Assembly (NCBI GenBank): GCA_963971225.1
Contig: OZ020268.1
Span: 117,317,510 to 117,381,509 of the forward strand
Source: Melieria omissa
Taxonomy: Eukaryota > Arthropoda > Insecta > Diptera > Ulidiidae
Direction of reading: 5' to 3'
Length of the DNA: 64,000 nt
Below are positions 12,674 to 23,399 of the stretch, one piece after another. The notes beneath the pieces are model-generated. The model had not been told where the DNA came from and made no database searches. It saw only the letters and a program-made list of their open reading frames with translations. Positions within the stretch are counted from its first letter, which is position 1. Every line of letters begins with the position of its first letter. The position numbers and the translations under genes were made by a program.

Positions 12674-12824
12674 CTGTCTATATATTTGTTTGGCCATCTC
12701 CCTGTCTTTGCATTGCATTGAGCTGAATTGAATTGAAATGAACTGATCGAATTGAACTAATCGAATTGAATTGAATTGAATTGAATTGAATTGCAATGCA
12801 TTGAGCTGAATTTCATTTAATTGA

Positions 12825-13075
12825 ATTCAATTGCATTGAATTGAATTGAATTGAATTGAATTGAATTGAATTGAATTGAATTGAATTGAATTGAATTGAA
12901 TTGAGTTGAGTTGAGTTGAGTTGAGTTGAGTTGAGTTGAATTGAATTGAATTGAATTGAATTGAATTGAATTGAATTGAATTGAACTGAGCTGAGCTGAG
13001 CTGAGCTGAACTGAACTGAACTGAACTGAACTGAAGTGAATTGAATTGAATTGAATTGAATTGAATTGATTGAAT
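12825..13075. repeat. TTGAA pentamer array with variant blocks
   Basis: A run of TTGAA units is interrupted by homogeneous variant blocks: seven TTGAG units at 12901-12935, then TTGAA again, then four CTGAG units ending at 13005, then six CTGAA units, then TTGAA to about 13070. Each variant sits in one cluster, a sign of local expansion after point mutation. Confidence 0.95.
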
Positions 13076-13620
13076 TGAATTAAACTAAACTGATTTGAAC
13101 TTAATTGAATTAAACTGAATTGAATTGCATTGAATTGAATGATTGAATTAAATGGAATTGAATTGAATTGAATTAAATTAATTTGCTCTGAACTGAGTTG
13201 AACTAAACTGAATTGATTTAAATTAAATTAGATTGAATTGATTTGAATTGATTTCAATCGAATTTATTACAATTGAGTTGGTTTGTATTAAAACAAATAC
13301 AATTGAACACGCTTAGCTTTTAAACTGGACTTGAACTTTACATTGATTGATTGATTGATCGTGCAATTAAATGAAAAATTATATGTTTTATATCTTGAAC
13401 TAACTGAACTCATGTAAATTCAATTAAAGTAATTTTAAATTAAATGCAATTAAACAAACTGAACTTTTAAACTTTAACGGAACTTTGGATTGAACTTAAT
13501 TAAACTTAACTGATTAATGCAACAAAATTGAATTGAATAAACTGAAACTCTAACTGAGCATAAAACAGAAATGAATTTACTTAATTTGAATTGAATTGAA
13601 TTACACTGTTTAGAATTGAA

Positions 13621-16600
13621 TTGAACTTTATCTCAATTGCGAATGTGAGTTTAATGAAATTTGCCGGCGCCAATAAATCGCTTTCAATGGGCATTGCCGC
13701 GCTACTGTTCTGCGAAATTGCCACATCTGCCACGCAGCAATGCTTGACTTCATTCTGACTGGCAGTCGGACGCCCGTTTCGATACTTTTCGGCTCGCAGC
13801 AGTTGTGGCGCGCAGCGATGCGCAAAGTGCGAAAACTCGTAAATTTTCAATTAATTTTGATGAATCGCCGCTGATAATGATGCAACAACGAAACGCAAAA
13901 ACAAAACCAAAATCCAAAGCGCAACAACACAAAAACCATTGCGCACTTTTTGTTGGTCTTTTTGGCTTTCAGTAGGGCCGGCCGACTAAAAAGACGATGC
14001 GACGGCGCAGTCTGCAAAAATTGGACAACAGAAATGGTTGCGTCGTCGCTGCTGATCAGCACGCATGATTAATGCAAATGCAACGCGCCGCAGTGGCATG
14101 CAACATGTTGCGCCTTTGTGTCGCAGTGCCACACGATCGAGGTTTTTTTCGCGGTTTCGACTGAAAAATGATTGCTCAATGCGGCAGCGCTTGCTGTGGC
14201 AGTGGCAGTTGCGTTGAGGTGAAAATATGTAAAATTTTAATTGAACAATGCAGCCATTTTGCGCTCACAAAAAATGACAACAACTACAAAGTTGTGTTCT
14301 GCGTCCGAGCAGCAGAGGAGTTGTCCTCCGGTTTGCTGCAGCGAATGTGGCCACTAATAAATAAGATTCCCTTCGCGATTGCAGCCAATGCTGGCGTGTA
14401 TTTGTTTTTGTGCTCGCTTTATGACCAACTCGTGTCTGTCTGTGTGAGTGCGAGTGCGTGTGTCTGTATTTCATGCAATGCCAATTGAATTGTGCAATGC
14501 GATTTCGCGTATTTATACCTACGGCCAAATTGGCATCACACCCAACATTTTAGCATTTTAGCACGCAGCAACAATAAACAGCAAATAATAACAATTTCTG
14601 CGCATGCGCAACGCTACTTGCGCGCGGCACACATGCGCGACCGCACTGGCAGGCAGCGTCCGGCCACGTTGTGGTCATGGCGCAGCGCCTGCAACTCATA
14701 TCAACCCAAAGGTGAAATTAATAATTTTTTATTGCGCGAAATGCCAGCGATTGCGATTGAAATTTTGCAGATAAGCCTTGGCGCGTCTTCAATAAAATCG
14801 AATAAAACTAAAATAAAGCGCAGGACATTGGCTGTAAAGGAGAGGGGAGCGGGGGAGGGAGCGCGAAGGTGGCAGCACAAACTTGTTTGTTTAAATAAGG
14901 CAACGCCCACCGGCCGCAGCGGCAGCCGTTGCCAATGGGCAGCAATTCATGCTACATGTGTTTTGGCCGCATCTCTCCACTTCGCATTCAATTGCCGATG
15001 CCTTCTTGGTTGTGCTTTGCTTTCCATTACGTTATTGAACTTTCTGCAGTCCCTTCAGTTTGCGCACCAAAATTTACTGTTCAACATTTGGTTAGGTTGT
15101 GTTCCATTTGCCACATGAAGCAATGTTGCATGTGGCTGTTGTTGGCAACTTTGGAGAAGCCTCATTGGCGGTATTCACGATGTGTGTTGACTGCCTTGGA
15201 AGAGGTGGAAAAGAACTCAATATAAATCAATCCAGTTCTACTTTAATACAAACACTTTTTTAGTGCAAATAACTAATCGTACTTCGGAGGTCGTAGGATA
15301 TATAACAATGGTTGTTTTTGCACAACACTAAGGAAAATTGAAGCAATTCACTATCAATGCGAGTTAGGACGAAATTTAGATAGTTAGAGCATGGACTCAA
15401 GGTCCAATATAGAAGATTTGTTCGTTTCTGCCCATCTGCCTGTCTCTGTGTTCGGCTGTCTGTCTACATGCTTGTCTGCCTGTTGGCTATCTGTCTCGAC
15501 GGACTACAAAAACGTGTTTATGAGGAAACGCGAAATGCTTAAATGATGATAAAAAATGTTTGTTAAGAATTTTCTTAAATTAAGGGTGCTGCCACTTTCA
15601 ACTGTGGCACCACGATGTGATAACTTTGATCTATGTGAACTTATTCAGTTGCCCCCCTAACCTACCTCAACGCAAATACATTAAACGAGTAAAGAAACAG
15701 AGTGTGACAATTGTTCAGTAACAATTGTGATCCTTTGTCACATATCGTGAATACCGCTAATGTGTAACCAATGACTTAAGTATTGTGAATACCGGTAACT
15801 CAACCCAATAACTTATGTTATGGATGTGAAATCCTTTGCCCCTCATCACTACTCAACGAAATCCTTTGACGTCTCATCGATCGAACAACACATCAATATT
15901 GGGTTAGATTAGGTTAGATTACAGAAGCCCTTCATTCGGAGACCCTGTTGAGTTCAATGTGAAACCTTTCTATTTAAATAGTCAACACTAAAACATTGCA
16001 TTGATGTCAGTCGCTTCTGGCGCTGTCTAACCGATGACTGACCGCCGGGCGACTGTAGCATTTGAATATTTCGATAGTTTGTTCGCTCGTTTTACTGCTG
16101 CATTTTGTGGCGCACTTTATGCCCGAATTGAATGACACACTGCGATAAGGGTCACGTCACAGTGCTGCTCGCAGTTGCTACACAGTGTCGGCAACATTGT
16201 TAGCGCACATTTCAGCACTTTGCAAACTAACGGGACCGATAATGATGCGAAATGGTTGTAGCATAAAGTTAAGTTCAATTTTACAGCGAGCCAGCGTGGA
16301 CCCTTTTAGCTGTGGCCACAGCGAATGGCGGCGGAAGGACTTTTTACGAGCATCACCAACTGAGAGCTTTTTAATTTACATTTTCAAATGAATTTTGAGG
16401 AAATCATATTTTGACAAGTGTTTCCAATTAAAATTCAATTAAAATGTAAATTAACAATTACAATTGTTTATTTATTTATACAAATTTTGTTGAAAACTCA
16501 ATGAAATGAAAACAAAGCATAGAATTAAAAATTTGTATTAATTTATGATAATAATTTTAAGTCCACATTTGTTGTTATTTGTATTTCAATTTACGTGATT

Positions 16601-17555
16601 TTTCAAACAACAGCCACAATAATGCCACAAAAAACAAAACAAACAACAACAAACACAACAAACATGACAATCATGTCGCTCAACGAACGCCATTCACCCA
16701 ATCTATGCATTCAACCAGTCAGCCAGTCAGTTAGTCAGTCATTTCACAACCCACAATCGCTGTGTTTGTTAGCCTTTGATGACAACGACAATGCCAACAA
16801 CAACAATAATCACAACCGCATAACAACAGCAACAACACCTGTCGCATTGTCCATTGCACGACCAATTGCGGGGCAATTGTTGGCGACCGGCTCTAGCCGC
16901 AAAGCATTTTCAAATCGCTTGCGCGCTGCTACTAAACATGAAACTGACAGCCGCTGTCAAACGGCATCGACATCAAGTGCCGCCAAGTGCATTGACACCG
17001 GCCACTGGCCACTGGCCACTGGCCACAGACTACAGTACACAGCGCAGTCACGCTGGTTGGCCGATGTGCGCGGCATCGTAATTGATTTTCATATTTTCCA
17101 TCATAAAATTCATATACACACACACATACACACATAAATCGTTGAGTTGATGGCGCTGTGATGACGAAGGAGGTGAGCGGGGCAGTGCTGTTTGACTGCT
17201 ATGCATGCAATGTTTTTTTTTATTTGCTTTTGATTAATTTATAATTTATGCAAATTTTGTAGGTGTCAAACAACAAATCTGATAATTTCTCTATTAGTTG
17301 ATGCTATCTGCAATACGTGGAATATGTTTGTATGTAGTTGTGGCCGCTTGACAGTTGCGGGAAAAATTATTATATTGCCATGATGTGTATGGATTTTGTA
17401 GGCAAATTAATTGGTGGGAATATAAAATGATTTTTTGTTGGTTTGTTCTGTTGCATAAATTAAAATTAAAATAAAGAATGATTGAGTTATAACGTCCAAG
17501 TAGAGGAGGTAGCTATGCTTGAAGCTTTAAATATCTTTAAGATGAACAGATTATT
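13621..17555. other. Unique non-coding block
   Basis: GC-richer at 13.64-15.2 and 16.0-17.2 kb, and AT-rich between. Features seen: CTGCCTGTCT-type runs at 15430-15500; a TTAGATTAGGTTAGATTAC block at 15903-15921 that looks like the reverse of a retroposon tail; GTGAATACCGCTAA-type motifs (see findings); CAACAA runs at 16640-16830; a triple CCACTGGC at 17001-17022; and (CA)n at 17115-17135. A 208-codon plus-strand frame at 14492-15118 and a 180-codon frame at 16595-17137 have no recognisable domain, and the second is low-complexity. I call no gene here. Confidence 0.5.
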
Positions 17556-17559
17556 GGAA

Positions 17560-17745
17560 AATAAGATCCTAACTCTATTGGATAGTAAAGCGGCTATGCA
17601 GGTCCTAGATTAACTCGTCATAACATATTGGACTGTTCGCAGCTGCAGCAGATCTCTCTGTAGAAATACAGATACAGGAATAATCCAAGGAGCTGCTGAC
17701 GGATAAGTCAGCCCGACAGCGGACCACTTAGTTGATCAATTAAAA
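17560..17745 (+). pseudogene. Possible RNase H remnant of a LINE
   Basis: Two short blocks in one plus-strand region recall RNase H domains of jockey/I-type LINEs: LTLLDSKAAMQVLD (compare the SDSKAAL motif around a catalytic Asp) and DTGIIQGAADG (compare HSGIxGNExAD). Stops and frameshifts separate them. Nothing else of the element is visible before the mariner at 17794. The similarity is weak and the call tentative. Confidence 0.35.
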
Positions 17746-17860
17746 TGTTAGAGAGATAAATATGAAGGTAAGAATAGTGAATTGCGAGGTCTACGAGGAG
17801 TGACAATTAAGTAATGAGACCGATTTTATTGCCACGCTTGTGGTAACCCTGCGACCTTAA

Positions 17861-18097
17861 CCCTTTCGGGACTACTGAGATAATACGTCCCAGCAAGTTT
17901 TGAATACCCCTCAAAACAATTATTAAAATATTATGATCCACGCAAAATATTTTTTCGATTTCGGTGTTTCCGCATAAACGGATGATTTAAGAATTTGCGA
18001 GCATCCAACATTATTTTCTAACCCCAACATTCATGGCATGAGAATATTTCTACAGAGAGTATTTTGAATTTTAAAATTAAACTCCGTCCCGAAAGGG
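17861..18097. mobile_element. piggyBac-like MITE with TTAA target duplication
   Basis: A 237-bp element is flanked by TTAA on both sides (17857-17860 and 18098-18101), with inverted termini CCCTTTCGGGAC and GTCCCGAAAGGG. A TTAA target with CCC...GGG ends is the hallmark of the piggyBac superfamily. A subterminal palindrome (GGGAC then GTCCC about 20 bp on) follows the left terminus. There is no coding capacity. It interrupts the mariner just before the remaining transposase sequence. Confidence 0.85.
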
Positions 18098-18101
18098 TTA
18101 A

Positions 18102-18590
18102 AATTCCATTCTTCTTCCCCAGCCTCTTTCTCCTCTGTTGGTGGTGCTCGTCACGAATATGGAGAAACGATTTTAAGAGCAACGAGTCGCGATAGCGTTG
18201 CGTTTTTATAGCCGTGGAATCGTCCACAAAGAATTTCTTCCATTGGGGCAAACCGTAAAGCAATCAAGTCTACTATCGTCAAGTACTCAAAAGATTGCGA
18301 AAAAGAGTCAACAGGGTGCGCCCAGACATCGCTCGTAACTGGATCCTTCATCACGGCAACGCGCCGTGCCACACCGCCCTCCACGGTGTGAGATCGCCGT
18401 GTTGCAACAGCCGCCATATTCGCCCGATATGTCACCGTGCGACTTTTTTTGTTCCCGAGAACAAAATCGGTGCTCAAAAGAACCCATTTTGAGTCGATTA
18501 CAGACATCCAGGCGGCCGTGACGAGGGTTCTCGCGAACATCCCAATCGAAGCGTTCCAGAAATGTTACGAAGCATGGAAAACGCGCTAGA
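18102..18590 (+). pseudogene. mariner transposase, C-terminal pseudogene
   Basis: Fragments in shifting frames spell mariner transposase: SRGIVHKEFLPLGQTV, then after a frameshift LKRLRKRVNRVRPDIARNW, ILHHGNAPCHTA, PYSPDMSPCDFF, and finally AWKTR followed by a stop. In active mariners the second catalytic residue is the Asp in HHDN; here it is Gly (HHGN, about 18350). The Asp in SPDMSPCD is kept. The N-terminal DNA-binding region and the first catalytic Asp are absent. At least one frameshift lies near 18275 and another between the HTA and PYSPD blocks. It is non-functional. Confidence 0.9.
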
Positions 18591-18649
18591 ATCGTTGTAT
18601 AGCTGCCCAAGGGGACTAATTTGAAGGGGATGGCAGTGTTGTAGAATAC

Positions 18650-19070
18650 TGTTACGAATGCTAGTTCTAGTGGGCTAGTACGTATCACTGGATTGTGCAA
18701 TTTGAAAATGAAACAACTTTGTTTATTCGATCGCGGCCAATTAAAAACCAACAGTCACTTTATTATTCACAGTTTACACTTTACAGTTCGTACACTTAAG
18801 TATTTGCTTAATTACTCCGTGTGGCAACTTCACTTGTCAAAACCAGACTGACTCGCTGCGCCGCACCCGGCTGCCTTTGATACCTGTCCGGCCATCGCGC
18901 AGATCGTTCTCGCACATTCCCGAGTGGAGTAAAGATTTCCATGATGATCGCGACCATCGTTGCCAGATTGGACTAAAAGTTATTATCGCGGCCGTCGTTG
19001 CCAGATTAAATTATAGCACGGCGCGAAGCGGCAGGGTTGCTTTGCACAGCGATAGACTGTCTGCGTTACA
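18650..19070 (-). mobile_element. Solo LTR, copy 1 (gypsy-like)
   Basis: A 421-bp segment starts TGTTACGAATGC and ends GCGTTACA on the plus strand (TG...CA), flanked by the 4-bp duplication ATAC (18646-18649 and 19071-19074). It is the inverted homologue of 40622-41089. In the transcribed (minus) orientation it matches the copy that shows a TATA box, initiator and AATAAA. No internal retrotransposon region is present, so it is a solo LTR from recombination. A 4-bp duplication fits Ty3/gypsy elements. It carries two units of the internal ~41-bp repeat, versus three in the other copy. Confidence 0.9.
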
Positions 19071-19139
19071 ATACGTTTTAAATATACAGTTGTTATGGAA
19101 CTCAGTCTCATTACTTAATTGTCACATCTCATATTATAT

Positions 19140-19615
19140 TACACCTTGTGGTAGCAAATTTTACACTCGAAAAAATTTATTTTTTAAGTTTATTTAGGGG
19201 TTAATGTTTGAGCCGTTTTAGTTTTTCTCACTGATGCCAGCATTTTTTTGAAAGGATTTTTAAAATTCCAGACCAGACACCACATTACTGACAATGTCAA
19301 AAACAAAACATAGAATCGATCTCCTTTGTTAAAGTGTTTTCAGATTGAAAGCATTTTCGACGATTCTCCGGGCAACAATTTCTATGGATTTCAGAATGTA
19401 TATTTACATATTTTTCATATATATTTTATGTACATATTTTAAATTTCTTTAGATATGTTCCTACGGGTTTTACGAGTTTTTATGTTGGTGAATTTTTTTT
19501 TATCAAAAGAAATATTAATACAAATTTGTTATGTGGTATTCTTGTTTATTTACTAAGTATTTTTTTTATTACAGAACGTTACTATTGCACATTGCTAAAG
19601 GACATGAAGAAAGTG
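19140..19615. other. AT-rich non-coding stretch
   Basis: No gene or repeat is recognised. It is strongly AT-rich, with poly-T runs near 19490 and 19560. Confidence 0.5.
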
Positions 19616-19832
19616 GCGCATCAAGGATTTAATGCAGGGGGCGGTTTGGCAGGATTTCTTTCAAACTTTGAGGTTTTTCATTGCCTGCCGCACTTATCCA
19701 TTTCGTATAATTCGTAATAATTTGGATAGCGAGAGAAGTAAACGAGTGTTTAACCAGCCCGAATTAGGAATCGAACCTAAGGCCTCCGACATGAAAAGTC
19801 AATGCGCTATTCTCTGGACTATCGAAGTCGAC
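19616..19832 (-). mobile_element. tRNA-derived SINE, copy 2 (3'-truncated)
   Basis: On the minus strand this matches the head and body of the complete SINE at 48650-49059. Its B box appears as GGAATCGAACC (19767-19777), and AACCAGCCCGA and GATAGCGAGAGAAGT are shared. The TTGAGG...CATTGCCTGCC block corresponds to the SINE body. The 5' end is near 19832 (CTATCGAAGTCGAC, compare CTATCGAGGCCGGC). The LINE-like tail is missing on the left. Confidence 0.75.
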
Positions 19833-19839
19833 CTAAGTA

Positions 19840-21905
19840 GGACTATTTTCAAATAAATTTTGCTAAAGAGACAAGAAGGAAACAGGAACCGTTTAACACT
19901 TTCTGTGAAATTGTTCTGTGCTCGCTTACAAATACAAACTCTTTTCGGAAATAACGACTTCGATGTCCTGAAAGATTTACACAGCCAACTTTTCTTTATA
20001 AAAAGCTCCAACTTGCTCTCGTAGCGGTCGAACCGGGCTAGTCTCTTCGCCATGTGGCATCACAAGAGCACAGATACTTAACCTAATCTAGCCCTTCCAA
20101 GCTTACCCTAACCTTAAATTAGCATAACCGAAACTAAACTAAACAAACCTTATCTCAACTTAAATAACTTTACCGAATCTAACCTGACCTTACATAAAAA
20201 ATTAGACAATCAAACTTCCAAGTGGGCATAGAAATATTCTTCAAATGCATTGAAACTATGCACTAAATTTTTATTAATGTTTTCTAATGATTGCTACTTA
20301 AAATTATCTTTAATGATTTATATATTTCTTTCTGAAATTATGACCAAATTTTAACGAGTTCCTTGAATAACTCACATAAAGATTACAACGATGGTTTTTC
20401 TTTCGTTTATCGTGCCATGAATTCCTTCTCGGCTCTATTGTAGTTGGCAACCGCTTTGACTAACTTGTTAACACATCGTTTTCTATTCTCTACTTTTATG
20501 CACATGACTACTTACATACTTGTGTTTGTTTTTTCTTGCAACAACAACAACAACAACACATTATGCAACATATTCAACTTCAGCCGATATAGCATGTGTA
20601 GCAACTATTCGAGTGGGTATTGATGTCCCTTCTAAATGGTTGGTTCCCAAGCGCGCGATCGCCGCTTGATTTCTACGGGGCCGCTCGAATTTTACGCGCA
20701 GCATTAATTTTATTTGCCGTCGAATCGTTTAGGCAACTGTGCGGCAGTGAAATGTAATTTTTATATTAGAACACGATCGGCGTTGCTGATAGGGCCCACG
20801 TTTGCGAGCGCATTGCCACGCAATTGAGTGCAACACTCGGGGCATCAAACTAAACTAGTAACAATAAAAACAAAAACAACATTGAACAATAACAAAACTA
20901 AAACTAAATGTCAACCATAAAAATGCAAACTACAAACCGTTAATAAAACTGCGGGTATTCGTAACGATGCCATGGCGGGAAATTCGAGAGCGATGGAAAT
21001 CTAACGCCAACTGGCAACTACCACGCAAAATGCTAAACCACAATAACAACAACAACAACAAGAGCTACAGAAGCAATGCAACAATGCACATAGAGATTGT
21101 TGTAAGGAAAAATACAAATACAAATACAAATAAAATAATTTAAGCGGTAAAATTGTGCGAGAATATTTGCGCATTGTCAGAAAACACAAAAAAGTAGACA
21201 GCCACCAAAGCAACAACAACAACAATGTTTGCTGTGTATAGAACACCACAAGGCATACAAATCGCCATGACAATTGCACACAACAAGTTCATGAGCGAGA
21301 TTTGTCAATTTGGCGTGCCCGCTGTGCAACATGTGGCACGTAGTACGCGACGCAGTTGCATGAACAATGGCCACAGCAGCGGCCGATAACTGCCAAATAA
21401 ATATCAAAATATTAACAATTGGCGTTCGTGGTGGTGTTGTGATTTGGAATGGTTAGGGAAGTGGGCAGGGAAGAGGGGTAGGGGGAGGAGAGGCTGCACT
21501 TGTCGCTTTCTCTCGTACAGGTTGTTGTCAGAGGTTGTGGCAGTAATAGAGATAGGAGAAACCAATTAGGAGACTAACCAATTATTGTCTTACAGCAAAC
21601 TTTTTTCAAGAAATATTTATAAATATCAGGGACCGGAAATAACAGTTTTTTATGAAAAATATATTTGAAAAAATACTATGACGGAAATTTCATACAAGTA
21701 AATGAAATATACCAGAACATTTATTTTCACTCCGAAAATCAAACAATAAACTTTTTGTTTTGTAATTTTTATGGAAAATTAAAAAAATAAGAATAATGTT
21801 TTTTTATATTTTAAAAATTTTATAATTTTTCAATTTCAATTTCTTTCATATTAGTCTACAAATGAAATTTTTTTTCAATTTTTATTCTAGTTATCCTATG
21901 ATATA
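19840..21905. other. Unique non-coding block with an AACCTAA-rich patch
   Basis: A degenerate AACCTAA/AACTAAAC run occupies about 20070-20210. (CAA)n runs are at 20540-20560 and 21042-21062. The 20.6-21.5 kb part is GC-richer and unique. AT-rich sequence follows to 21.9 kb. No exon or RNA gene is recognised. Confidence 0.5.
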
Positions 21906-21911
21906 ATTGTC

Positions 21912-22050
21912 TTTCATTGTCCGGCACGTTCTACGCGAAGGCGAAAAACCCTCGGATCTCCCTTTTGCCAGGATTTGGCTAACCTTAGATCAGTCGAATC
22001 CAAGGAACCTACTGAAGATCATTCAGCTTTCTGATTAGCTCGAAATTGTA
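21912..22050 (+). pseudogene. Possible LINE C-terminus remnant
   Basis: One plus-strand frame reads HCPARSTRRRKTLGSPF and then continues to a stop near 22038. Its start matches the cysteine/arginine block before the C-terminus of the LINE family at 35344-35615 (CPSLARRRLKSLGSVFF) and 30440-30700 (RRRLTYLGNFFF). The rest of the element is not visible. Confidence 0.45.
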
Positions 22051-23399
22051 CCCCAAAAGCAAATCTCAGAAGAACAACCTTTGGCGAAGTTCTGTCAACA
22101 CGCGCCCGCTGTGTCCTGTTTGGTGACGAACTTGCACTCTAATGTTTTGCATTCTTCCACCAAAGTGCATTCAATGCATAACGCATAAAGCCCGTGAAAA
22201 ATAGAAAATACTGCATTCAAGTTGATTATGGGCGGTGCAGCTGTGGCACGCTTCTAATTACACCGAAGCATAATGACTTCGTTTGTGCTCAAAGTGTGCT
22301 AATTGTGCGTTGACTGATGCGGCAATTGTGTGTTGAAAAAAAAACAATTTTTCTCTATTCTAACAGCCATTCAGGCATGACAGCAGACAATCATACACAC
22401 ACGCACTCACTCACTCATTCATTCATTCAGTCATGCGCCGCATTCAGTCAACGCCTGCGCAACCAACCAATCGCTGCGCTGATTGCAACGTGTGGGTGTT
22501 TTGTTTACAAACAATTGACAGCTCGCCAACAGCTTCTTCGGTTTTGCAGTCTCACGCGTTGCATTCACTCATAACTCGCCGTCTGTGCCAAAAGTAAACG
22601 TTGCACTGTGCGCGCAGCTAATGAATGTGTGGCCGCGTGCAATGCAATGACAGCAACTCAAAGTTGGTCGAATAGTAAAAATCGTAAATTTACACGATGT
22701 TATTTTTTTACCAAAAATAAAAAAAAAATTATAAATTTTTCAGTAATTCGTTGCAGCAACAGTTGCCAAGTGTGGTGTAGTAGAGTGAAGGGAACATTTT
22801 GAACTCAACAGGTGGCGGGCAGCGCTGCAACAATTGCAAAATTATTGCATGAAAATTTGTGTGTGGTTTGTAACATTTAAATAACACATTAAAAATTAGT
22901 CTCGTGTAATTTATTTGTATGGTGTTCAAAGCACTTTAGAACACTGGCGGGCAAATTTTTTATCATTTCTATCTGCTCTTCTTTAAAGCACTTGCCAAAT
23001 GTGAATTGTGAATACCGCCAATGCTCTGTGTCGGCAATGGCAAACAGACATTTAATTGACAGTATGTGTGACATTAGCTGTGCTGAGTCAACTCAATAAA
23101 GACACAGTTTGACAAAGACGTTCACTTGTTGATGTGACAGTTCACTTTTGTTGAGCTTGTCAGCAACTGTCAACGACTTCATTCAGCAAATAATTATCAA
23201 TTAAGTGAATACAGTGAGTAAAAGTCAAGTAAGATTCCGGAGTAACATGGGGTTCCATCTTTAAAGTTCATTCAGAGACAGCGTTTTTACTTATACAAGT
23301 CAGTAATTAGTATAAATCGTGAAGTTTAATAGGGTTAGGGAAAGAAATAGTCATAGAATAAGGAACAATTATAAAGAAAGAAAGCTTTCTTAGATCATA
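22051..23399. other. Unique non-coding block
   Basis: It holds a small CACTCACTCATTCATTCA run (22400-22430), and the motif GTGAATACCGCCAATG at 23008. No gene is recognised. Confidence 0.5.

Larger units (their letters stand above)
11240..13620. repeat. Degenerate AATT-rich tandem field
   Basis: Repeats of AATTCAATTAAAGTAATTTT and variants fill 11.4-12.5 kb. A longer unit is marked by GAATGAAACTGGTTTCAAT-like blocks near 11680, 11873, 12013 and 12230, roughly 140-215 bp apart. From 12.7 kb it becomes a TTGAA pentamer array. A fragment of the hAT-like MITE lies at 12573-12673. There is no coding content. Confidence 0.85.
17794..19131 (+). mobile_element. mariner element, nested with a MITE and a solo LTR
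   Basis: The element is bounded by TA dinucleotides (17792-17793 and 19132-19133) and by inverted termini sharing the 20-mer TGACAATTAAGTAATGAGAC (5' at 17801-17820; its reverse complement at 3'). About 670 bp remain after subtracting the two inserts, half of a typical 1.3-kb mariner, and the N-terminal transposase region is missing. It is therefore an internally deleted, dead copy that later took up a TTAA-flanked MITE (17861-18097) and a solo LTR (18650-19070). Confidence 0.92.

Noticed and set aside
14492..15118. 208-codon plus-strand frame
   Set aside because: No recognisable domain, mixed composition, crosses sequence typical of the surrounding non-coding block, and no splice or start context supports it.
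16595..17137. 180-codon plus-strand frame
   Set aside because: Dominated by Thr/Asn/Gln runs from ACA/CAA repeats and by a CACTGGC triplication; not protein-like.
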